Translations under genes and position numbers: made by a program
Source: Betaproteobacteria bacterium
GTDB lineage: Bacteria; Pseudomonadota; Gammaproteobacteria; Burkholderiales; Eutrophovitaceae
DNA: 5,294 bases
Assembly (NCBI GenBank): GCA_009886305.1
Contig: QXZO01000170.1
Coordinates: forward strand, 1-5,294
Reading direction: 5' to 3'
Shown here: positions 1-5,245 of the stretch, piece by piece
Position numbering within the stretch: the stretch's first letter is position 1
Layout of the letters: each line of letters begins with the position of its first letter
The notes under the pieces: generated by a model
The model's input: only the letters and a program-made list of their open reading frames with translations
Database searches by the model: none
Told to the model about the DNA's origin: nothing

Positions 1-2
1 AA

Positions 3-188
3 AGTGATATGGCGTTATCTTATAATCTGGCGATGCGGAGAGGAGCAGACATTGAAGTTTTGCAACAATCCCAAACAGATTGGTACAACAATGTGCTGAG
101 TGAATGTAATAACGTGACGTGTATCGTTGACGCAATGTCCGAACGAAGTGCGGAAATTGAGAATATGGACGGTCTCAGAGATCGCTGA
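3..188 (+). CDS. 3' end of a probable LprI-like (DUF1311) domain protein, cut by the window start
   Basis: An open frame runs from the window edge to a TGA at 186-188, giving 61 residues. The C-terminal half reads as a helical segment with Leu-Gln-Gln, then Asp-Trp-Tyr, then two cysteines spaced as Cys-x4-Cys (fragment residues 35 and 40), followed by Met-Ser-Glu-Arg and Glu-Ile-Glu. This matches the end of the LprI/DUF1311 pattern, in which a Trp is followed by Arg/Ser-x-x-Cys, a second Cys and a helix with a Tyr/Met-x-x-Arg motif. Family members are usually exported or lipoprotein-anchored; some inhibit lysozyme, but many are uncharacterised. The N-terminus, and so any signal peptide, lies outside the window. 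An internal ATG at position 9 could start a 59-residue protein, but no ribosome site can be seen before it, so a truncated longer gene is preferred. The family call rests on a short pattern and is tentative. Confidence 0.45.
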   Translation, partial: SDMALSYNLAMRRGADIEVLQQSQTDWYNNVLSECNNVTCIVDAMSERSAEIENMDGLRDR

Positions 189-194
189 AAAATG

Positions 195-239
195 AAAAAT
201 TATGGGCGGTACTGATTATGAACAATGGCTATAAATTTT
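195..239 (-). terminator. Weak candidate terminator after the DHDPS-like gene
   Basis: Arms at 195-207 and 227-239 form an imperfect 13-bp AT-rich stem (about 11 pairs including one G-U, two mismatches) with a 19-nt loop. Read on the minus strand, which is the direction of the DHDPS-like gene ending at 281, the stem runs into a T-rich stretch (two runs of five T separated by CA, around 198-189). On the + strand no U-tract follows. The stem is weak, so this is a possible rather than a convincing terminator. The rest of the 189-280 convergent spacer shows nothing else. Confidence 0.28.
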
Positions 240-280
240 AGTTATCCCAGTATTCAGATTCGATATTACGTTTATCAAGA

Positions 281-1192
281 CTAGATTTTTATCGGCTTTG
301 ACAGATCTTGATTTGGTACTACCTTGCTTAAAAGTCTCGTCAACGTATTTTGAATGGACTCGTTTCCTTGCCCGCCTGGAGACCTAACCGTCGAGGTGCT
401 TATCGCCCCCCGCATCTTTAATAACTCCTTCCTAATCGCTACTCCTGGGTGTTGCTCGTAAACGATTAACGGTAAGAAGCGCCGATAGATTTCATAAACA
501 GAATCCCATTCGTTTTTTTTGGCCTTATTCGCAAGTGCTATAAGTACTTCCGGGAACGCAAATCCTGTATTGAATCCATCTGACCCGGCCTCCAAATCGA
601 AGGCGCCATATAGCGCTCCTAATCCGGTCATTACTTTTATTTCTTTGCCATAGCGACTTTTAAGTGATTGAAGTTTGGGCGCGGTTGGTACCGACTCTAA
701 CTTTACGCCGCAAAATCCATTTAATTCATCGAGCATTTTAAAAATCAACTCGTTAGACATGTGAACACCAGACGATCCTGGGTGGTCTTGAAGGACCACT
801 GGTAAATCGGCTTCGCTCAGAATGGATTGAAAATGTTTGAAGACTTTTTTATCTGATGGTACTGCCTCTGCTTGTGGAGTAACCATTACCGCGCTTGCCC
901 CTAGTTTTTTTGCGGTCTTATTGTGGTTTATAACGGCACGCGTCCCAGTTGCACTCGTACCGACGATGACGGGTAATTGACCTGCGGCCTGAATTGCCGA
1001 GGTTATGACTAATTCTCGTTCGGCGTCGTCGAGTCGGTTTGCCTCACCGAGTACCCCAAGAATGGTGACCCCTTGCGCACCTATGTCTTGCATTAATCGG
1101 ATCATGTTCCGAATTGAATCTGCATCAACTGATTCATCTGCATTGAATGGGGTAACTAAAATCGGTATCACGCCACTGAATTTCATATTCAT
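281..1192 (-). CDS. DHDPS/N-acetylneuraminate lyase superfamily protein, non-canonical active site (aldolase or dehydratase, substrate unknown)
   Basis: The protein has 303 residues, the usual length for this cytoplasmic (beta/alpha)8 class I lyase superfamily. The Schiff-base lysine is K164 in Gly-Val-Lys-Leu-Glu. The phosphate/carboxylate-loop motif is Gly-Val-Leu-Gly-Glu at 46-50, where DapA has Gly-Thr-Thr-Gly-Glu. The stretch that reads Tyr-Asn-x-Pro-x-Arg-Thr-Gly in DapA is Gln-Asp-His-Pro-Gly-Ser-Ser-Gly here (135-142), and the Tyr-Tyr after Val-Thr-Pro is replaced by Gln107-Ala. The Thr/Tyr/Tyr triad and substrate-binding Arg of true DapA are therefore missing, so lysine biosynthesis is unlikely. 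A class I retro-aldol or dehydration of a 2-oxo acid is the general expectation. A Phe-Ala-Phe-Pro-Glu motif (211-215) follows a Gly-rich segment. The start at 1190-1192 has AGGA just upstream (spacing about 4-5 nt); the Met at codon 3 is an alternative. The gene is divergent from the HpaI-type aldolase gene, suggesting a shared pathway. Confidence 0.88.
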   Translation of the reverse strand: MNMKFSGVIPILVTPFNADESVDADSIRNMIRLMQDIGAQGVTILGVLGEANRLDDAERELVITSAIQAAGQLPVIVGTSATGTRAVINHNKTAKKLGASAVMVTPQAEAVPSDKKVFKHFQSILSEADLPVVLQDHPGSSGVHMSNELIFKMLDELNGFCGVKLESVPTAPKLQSLKSRYGKEIKVMTGLGALYGAFDLEAGSDGFNTGFAFPEVLIALANKAKKNEWDSVYEIYRRFLPLIVYEQHPGVAIRKELLKMRGAISTSTVRSPGGQGNESIQNTLTRLLSKVVPNQDLSKPIKI

Positions 1193-1230
1193 GATTTCCT
1201 AATAGAGGTTATGATTTGGGCAGCAAACTA

Positions 1231-1258
1231 AATATAAATAAAAATCAGCAAGTCTCAA
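1231..1258 (-). promoter_or_regulatory. Predicted sigma70-type promoter for the DHDPS-like gene
   Basis: Read on the minus strand, a TTGAGA box (1258-1253) and a TATATT box (1236-1231) are separated by 16 nt, each matching the sigma70 consensus at five of six positions. Transcription would start near 1224, giving a leader of about 30 nt before the start codon at 1192. The whole divergent spacer (1193-1283) is AT-rich, so a chance match is possible. I found no equally good promoter for the + strand aldolase; AT-rich boxes such as TATAAA at 1233-1238 lack a convincing -35 partner. Confidence 0.42.
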
Positions 1259-1283
1259 TAAAAAAATATACAGAGATAACAAT

Positions 1284-2054
1284 ATGCAATTCATACAGAA
1301 TAAACTAAAAATTGCGTTAAAAGAGGGGCGGGCGCAAATCGGATGTTGGTTAATGACTGGGAGTCCTTTATCGACGGAGATATGTGCTTCCAGTGGATTT
1401 GACTGGGTTTTGATTGATATGGAGCACACTCCAAATGATGTTCCTCAAGTGCTATCGCTGGTACATGCAGCATCTGCTTACCCGGTTTCAATTGCGGTTA
1501 GGGCACCTTGGAATGATGCTGTAATGCTTAAGCGTTTGCTGGATATGGGTGTGCAATCGATTATGGTTCCAAATATTCGGAATCGGGAAGAAGCTGAGGC
1601 TGCGGTTGCGGCAGTTCGCTATCCTCCTAGAGGAATTCGAGGTGTTTCAGGTAATTCCCGTTCAAATCGTTTTGGTCGGATTAAAGATTATTTCGATAAG
1701 GCCGATGATCATATTTGTTTGATCGCTCAGATTGAAACTCAAATGGGTAAAGACAATGTGGAAGAAATCGCCTCGGTAGACGGTATTGATTGTCTTTTTG
1801 TTGGCCCAGCGGACTTGGCTGCAGATCTCGGATACCTTGGAAAAAATGCAGATCCCACCCCCCAAGCTGCTATGGGCGAGGTTATTGGGCGCACGGTCAA
1901 AGCTGGTTGTGCTGCTGGAATATTAGCGTTCGAAGAGACGGAGGCAAAAAGGTGGCTTAATGATGGAGCGACTTTCGTCGCTGTTGTTGGGGATGGGTTT
2001 CTTTTGTCGCGAGGTATGGATGCAATAGTACGATCGTTTAAGGAGAAATTATGA
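1284..2054 (+). CDS. HpcH/HpaI-family class II (metal-dependent) aldolase
   Basis: The protein has 256 residues, the normal size of HpaI/GarL/RhmA-type aldolases, which reversibly split a 4-hydroxy-2-oxo acid into pyruvate and an aldehyde in the cytoplasm. The expected motifs are in order: Gly-x-Trp near 20-22, Asp-Met-Glu-His at 45-48 with the catalytic His48, Val-Arg-Ala-Pro-Trp-Asn-Asp at 72-78 with the pyruvate-binding Arg73, Tyr-Pro-Pro-Arg-Gly at 113-117, metal ligand Glu151 in Gln-Ile-Glu-Thr-Gln, and metal ligand Asp177 in Val-Gly-Pro-Ala-Asp-Leu. The family splits 4-hydroxy-2-oxoheptanedioate, 2-keto-3-deoxy-rhamnonate or 5-keto-4-deoxyglucarate, and sequence alone does not choose among them. 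The ATG is preceded by a modest AGAGA (1272-1276) at 7-nt spacing. Its TGA overlaps the start of the MaoC-like gene. The Asp-Met-Glu-His signature argues for the free-acid HpaI branch rather than CitE/malyl-CoA lyase. Confidence 0.9.
   Translation: MQFIQNKLKIALKEGRAQIGCWLMTGSPLSTEICASSGFDWVLIDMEHTPNDVPQVLSLVHAASAYPVSIAVRAPWNDAVMLKRLLDMGVQSIMVPNIRNREEAEAAVAAVRYPPRGIRGVSGNSRSNRFGRIKDYFDKADDHICLIAQIETQMGKDNVEEIASVDGIDCLFVGPADLAADLGYLGKNADPTPQAAMGEVIGRTVKAGCAAGILAFEETEAKRWLNDGATFVAVVGDGFLLSRGMDAIVRSFKEKL
2041..2046 (+). promoter_or_regulatory. Strong Shine-Dalgarno for the MaoC-like gene, inside the end of the aldolase gene
   Basis: AGGAGA ends 4 nt before the ATG at 2051, which overlaps the aldolase TGA as ATGA. 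This fixes the MaoC-like start and indicates translational coupling of the two genes. Confidence 0.75.
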
Positions 2055-2512
2055 AAAAATTGTCTGTTTCCAAGCCTGCTGATTTGAAAAATTATTTAGG
2101 TGACGATCTCGCGCTTAGTGATTGGATGTGTGTTACGCAGGACATGATTGATCTATTTGCGCAGTCTACGGGTGATCATCAATGGATTCATTTGGATGTG
2201 GATCGGGCGTCTAAAGAAACACCATTCAAATCGACCATTGCCCATGGTTTTTTAACGTTATCACTGTTATCAAAATTTCTAAGCGACACGATTGATCTTG
2301 GTGTCTCCAAAATGGGAATCAACTATGGATTGAATCGTGTGCGTTTCACCGCGCCCGTTAAAAGCGGATCCATGGTGAGAGCTCGATTCAATCTTAAACA
2401 GGTTGTTTCGATTGATGATGGAGTTCAGTTGGAGTGGGAAGTTACAGTTGAGGCTCAAAATGAATCGAAGCCAGTATTGGTTGCTGAGTGGTTAACAAGG
2501 CGATACGGGTAG
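2051..2512 (+). CDS. MaoC-like hotdog dehydratase/hydratase (R-specific enoyl-CoA hydratase or NodN-like)
   Basis: The protein has 153 residues, the size of single-domain MaoC/NodN-like proteins. These hotdog-fold cytoplasmic enzymes usually add water to, or remove it from, acyl-CoA thioesters. The hydratase-2 motif is clear: Ser-Thr-Gly-Asp-His-Gln-Trp-Ile-His at 39-47, with the catalytic pair Asp42 and His47, then Pro-Phe at 58-59, and Ile-Ala-His-Gly-Phe-Leu-Thr at 63-69. The later Asn-Tyr-Gly-Leu-Asn-Arg-Val-Arg-Phe (91-99) and Pro-Val-Lys-Ser-Gly-Ser (102-107) segments are also typical of the family. The first 20 residues, with Asp-Leu-Lys-x-Tyr-Leu-Gly, resemble the N-terminus of the NodN group. 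The gene is coupled by ATGA to the HpaI-type aldolase, so its substrate probably lies in the same pathway, although HpaI enzymes act on free acids and MaoC enzymes normally on CoA esters. The substrate is unknown. Confidence 0.88.
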   Translation: MKKLSVSKPADLKNYLGDDLALSDWMCVTQDMIDLFAQSTGDHQWIHLDVDRASKETPFKSTIAHGFLTLSLLSKFLSDTIDLGVSKMGINYGLNRVRFTAPVKSGSMVRARFNLKQVVSIDDGVQLEWEVTVEAQNESKPVLVAEWLTRRYG

Positions 2513-2535
2513 TTTAGCCCTGTTCAAATAGAAAT

Positions 2536-2934
2536 ATGTCTCAACTTGATTTAAGACAATTGCAACAAACAGTTCATTCCTTGAGGGATGAGCTCGAAAA
2601 AAGTGCGGCAAATATTGAACGCGAAGTTCAAAAAGAGCGAGCAAAGGCTGCAGAAGAAATCCAACAGTTGAAGACGGTGACTCAGGCTGTGAGGAACGCG
2701 TTGGAAGACAGTAGGCATCAAGCGGATAAATTGTTGCAACAGACACAAATGACAATGGAGAACGAGAATCGACAGCTCCGTGAAACGGCATCGGCACTTC
2801 GAGACGAATTGGAACGTCAGAAGCAGGCAAATATTCAGTTAATCGACCGTGTTGAGCAAGAGTTCGGAAAAGAGAGGCGAAGTTTGCAAGAGCAGATTCA
2901 GAAATTAAGAGACCAATTGGAGATGAAGTCATGA
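2536..2934 (+). CDS. Small all-helical coiled-coil protein with 36-residue repeats, coupled to the adenylate cyclase
   Basis: I do not recognise a named family for this 132-residue protein. It is almost entirely Glu, Gln, Arg, Lys, Leu and Ala, with no proline or cysteine, no signal peptide and no membrane segment, so a long soluble helix or coiled coil is expected. A repeat of exactly 36 residues is visible: Gln-Leu followed seven residues on by Leu-Arg-Asp-Glu-Leu-Glu or a close variant begins at residues 8, 44, 80 and, partially, 116. The only ATG in frame after the upstream stop at 2515 is at 2536. It has no good Shine-Dalgarno, only a weak AATAGA-type sequence. The gene lies 23 nt after the MaoC-like gene and its TGA overlaps the cyclase ATG. 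A role as a partner, scaffold or regulator of the cyclase is inferred from this coupling only. A long antisense frame over the same DNA is taken to be a shadow. Confidence 0.8.
   Translation: MSQLDLRQLQQTVHSLRDELEKSAANIEREVQKERAKAAEEIQQLKTVTQAVRNALEDSRHQADKLLQQTQMTMENENRQLRETASALRDELERQKQANIQLIDRVEQEFGKERRSLQEQIQKLRDQLEMKS
2557..2922 (+). repeat. Diverged in-frame 108-bp (36-codon) tandem repeat, about 3.4 copies
   Basis: Units lie at 2557-2664, 2665-2772, 2773-2880 and 2881-2922 (partial). They align without gaps at the protein level: the conserved positions are Leu at 9/45/81/117, Leu or Val at 16/52/88/124, Arg at 17/53/89/125, Leu at 20/56/92/128 and Glu at 21/57/93/129. Nucleotide identity between units is visibly lower, so the duplication is old and maintained at the protein level. 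Confidence 0.65.
2919..2923 (+). promoter_or_regulatory. Shine-Dalgarno for the adenylate cyclase, inside the coiled-coil gene
   Basis: GGAGA lies 7 nt before the ATG at 2931, which overlaps the coiled-coil gene's TGA (2932-2934) as ATGA. This supports the cyclase start and translational coupling. It is better than the poor site in front of the coiled-coil gene itself. Confidence 0.7.
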
Positions 2935-5222
2935 GTGGTGAAGAGACGGCGCCTGCAAAAAAGAAAAGAAAGGGGACAAAAGATCAACGTCTGAAGCGTT
3001 CTCAAATACTTTTAGACGTGACCCGTAGATGTGCTTCTCTCGCAAACATTCAAGACGTTTGGAAAGAGCTTGTCAGTATGACCTCTCATGAGCTTGATTG
3101 TGATCGTGGTACGTTATTTTTGAATGATAACGAAACCAATGAGTTATTTTCATTTGTTGCGCAAGGTAATCTGACAAGAGAAATCAGAATTTTGAATGAC
3201 AGTGGAATTGCGGGACATGTTTTTAAAACTGGTCATTCGATGGTAAGCGATAACCCATACGAGGACCCCTTATTTAATCGTGATGTAGATCAGAGAACAG
3301 GTTACACAACACAAAATATAGCTTGTGTTCCGGTTCGAACAATGGCGGGCCAAAAAATTGGTGTCATGCAAACACTGAATAAACGTGTTGGTGAGTTCAC
3401 TGATGATGATTTAGACTTGCTTGAGCAAATGACAACTCAAGCAGCGGTCGTTTTGCAGGGCCTGCAGCATTACGAACAGATTGACAAGATTCGAGAAAAA
3501 GAAAACGCGTTCTTGAAGTTAATGTCTGACATTAATTCTGAATTTGAACTATCTCGAATGTTGATGCGCGTCGTTCAGGAAATTACAGGAATGCTCACGT
3601 CGGAGCGCGCCACTATCTTTATGTTCGATCAATCAACTGGAACGCTATTTTCGCGAGTCTCCGCTGGTGGAGAAATTAACGAGATTCGTTTCCCTTCTCA
3701 CTTGGGGATTGCTGGTGAGGTGTTTACATCCGGGAAGAGTATGAACATTCCTCATGCTTACGCGGACTTACGCTTTAATCCATCATTCGATAAACAAACA
3801 GGTTTTTTTACTCGGTCAATATTGTGCGTACCTATTGTAAACAACGATAACGAGACTATCGGCGTTACCCAGGTGCTCAATAAAAAAGGTGGTGTTTTTT
3901 CGGACGAGGATGAGCAACGATTAAAAGCATTTACCGCGCAAATTTCCATCAGTCTTCAAAATTCTAAATTGTTTGATGATGTTCAGCGTATCAAAAACTA
4001 CAATGAAAGTATGTTGCAGAGTATGTCGAATGGGGTTTTGACGATGGACCCTAAGGGCGAGGTAGTCACTTGCAATACCGCCGCATTAAATATATGGGAG
4101 GCTGTAGAGGATGATTTTATTGGCAAAAATATGCAGGATCTTGTTGGGGAAGCGGGAAGATGGGTCCTCGAGCAGATAGAGCAAGTTAAAAAGGAAAATA
4201 GTCCTCAGTCAATTACGGATACCACGTTCGTCCTTTCTGGGACGAATAAAACGGTAAACCTTACCCTGATGCCATTGGTCGCGGCCGAAGAGGATAAGGA
4301 ACTCGGTTCAATGATTATGTTCGAGGACATAAGTAGTGAAAAACGAATGAAGTCAACGATGTCGCGTTATATGGACCCCGTAATCGCGGCTCAGATGATG
4401 GATGGCGATGCCCATGAGGTGTTAGGTGGTGTTAGCGCGGAGGCGACAGTGATGTTTACCGACGTTAGAGGGTTCACTACGATAACTGAAGAATATGGCG
4501 CGCAGGGTACGGTCTCATTTTTAAACGACTACTTTTCTCTGATGGTTGATTGCATTACGAAAGAGGGCGGCATGCTCGACAAATTCATTGGGGATGCAAT
4601 TATGGCTTGCTTTGGTTTGCCTATTCCTCATGAAGATGATCCCGATCGAGCCATGAGAGCCTCTATCGGAATGATTCAAACGCTTTGGGCCTGGAATCAG
4701 GAGCGGCTTACCAAAGGTTTCAAAGTCGTCGATATGGGAATTGGTTTGAACACGGATATGGTCGTGTCTGGAAATATTGGATCGCCAAAACGTATGGATT
4801 ACACTTTGATTGGCGACGGCGTTAATTTGGCAGCGCGATTAGAGAGCGCATGTAAATCTTATGCAGCTCGCATTCTGGTAAGTGACTCTACAGTGCAACA
4901 ATTGAAGGGAACATATCGAATGAGGGCCGCAGATTTGGTTGTAGTGAAGGGCAAAACTCAGCCAGTAAAGATCTATGAGGTCTTGGATTATCATGACCAG
5001 ACGTCTTTCCCGAACTTGATGGATGTGGTCAATTTATTTAATGACGGCATCGAAGCCTATCAAATCGCTAATTGGAACAAAGCGATAGAGCGATTCAATC
5101 ATTGTTTAAAATTAAATCCAACGGATCAGCTGTCACAGATTTATGTGGATCGTTGTGAGTTTCTCAAGTCGAACCCGCCAGAGAAGGAATGGGACGGTGT
5201 CTGGGTAATGACTTCAAAATAA
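2931..5222 (+). CDS. Soluble class III adenylate cyclase, GAF-GAF-PAS-cyclase-TPR
   Basis: The protein has 763 residues and no membrane segment, so it is a cytoplasmic enzyme predicted to make cAMP from ATP. Domains in order: Lys-rich N-terminus (8-23), GAF-A (about 38-180), GAF-B (about 205-347), PAS (about 355-468), a short linker helix, the class III catalytic domain (about 500-685) and a C-terminal TPR-like helical pair (about 697-745). Catalytic residues are complete: metal aspartates D511 (Phe-Thr-Asp) and D555 (Ile-Gly-Asp), adenine-selecting K551 and D623 (Met-Asp-Tyr-Thr), and transition-state N632 and R636. The Lys/Asp pair indicates ATP rather than GTP. GAF-B has the full NKFDE motif (N317, K318, F323, D327, E328) found in cyclic-nucleotide-binding GAF domains; GAF-A has N150, K151, F156 and D160 but Leu instead of Glu. 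Anabaena CyaB1 has a related GAF-GAF-PAS-cyclase layout and is activated by cAMP. The enzyme works as a dimer. It is translationally coupled to the upstream coiled-coil gene. Confidence 0.95.
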   Translation: MSGEETAPAKKKRKGTKDQRLKRSQILLDVTRRCASLANIQDVWKELVSMTSHELDCDRGTLFLNDNETNELFSFVAQGNLTREIRILNDSGIAGHVFKTGHSMVSDNPYEDPLFNRDVDQRTGYTTQNIACVPVRTMAGQKIGVMQTLNKRVGEFTDDDLDLLEQMTTQAAVVLQGLQHYEQIDKIREKENAFLKLMSDINSEFELSRMLMRVVQEITGMLTSERATIFMFDQSTGTLFSRVSAGGEINEIRFPSHLGIAGEVFTSGKSMNIPHAYADLRFNPSFDKQTGFFTRSILCVPIVNNDNETIGVTQVLNKKGGVFSDEDEQRLKAFTAQISISLQNSKLFDDVQRIKNYNESMLQSMSNGVLTMDPKGEVVTCNTAALNIWEAVEDDFIGKNMQDLVGEAGRWVLEQIEQVKKENSPQSITDTTFVLSGTNKTVNLTLMPLVAAEEDKELGSMIMFEDISSEKRMKSTMSRYMDPVIAAQMMDGDAHEVLGGVSAEATVMFTDVRGFTTITEEYGAQGTVSFLNDYFSLMVDCITKEGGMLDKFIGDAIMACFGLPIPHEDDPDRAMRASIGMIQTLWAWNQERLTKGFKVVDMGIGLNTDMVVSGNIGSPKRMDYTLIGDGVNLAARLESACKSYAARILVSDSTVQQLKGTYRMRAADLVVVKGKTQPVKIYEVLDYHDQTSFPNLMDVVNLFNDGIEAYQIANWNKAIERFNHCLKLNPTDQLSQIYVDRCEFLKSNPPEKEWDGVWVMTSK

Positions 5223-5245
5223 GATAACGATAGAGAGAAAGTAAT

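Noticed and set aside
192..215. Seven-codon ATG frame in the convergent spacer
   Set aside because: Too short, with no ribosome site and no sign of selection; it falls within the weak terminator-like stem.
281..1192. Calling the minus-strand gene dapA
   Set aside because: The Thr-Thr, both Tyr and the substrate Arg of dihydrodipicolinate synthase are all replaced, and the neighbours are not lysine-pathway genes.
1209..1238. A + strand sigma70 promoter using TTATGA and TATAAA in the divergent spacer
   Set aside because: The -35 matches only three of six positions and the AT-rich background makes the -10 unremarkable.
1199..1491. Minus-strand open frames overlapping the aldolase start
   Set aside because: They lie across a well-supported HpaI-family coding sequence and show no family motif or ribosome site; they are shadows.
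1284..2054. Calling the aldolase a CitE or malyl-CoA lyase because a MaoC gene follows
   Set aside because: The Asp-Met-Glu-His and Val-Gly-Pro-Ala-Asp-Leu signatures and the 256-residue length fit the HpaI/GarL branch instead.
2492..2932. 146-codon open frame on the minus strand opposite the helical gene
   Set aside because: The + strand frame has a clear 36-residue repeat, helical composition and an ATGA junction with the cyclase. The antisense frame has mixed composition with no recognisable motif and is explained by the sense-strand codon bias.
3045..3970. Possible recent tandem duplication of the two GAF domains
   Set aside because: The two domains align in order but differ at most positions. 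Paired GAF domains are a standard ancient arrangement in this cyclase and phosphodiesterase class.
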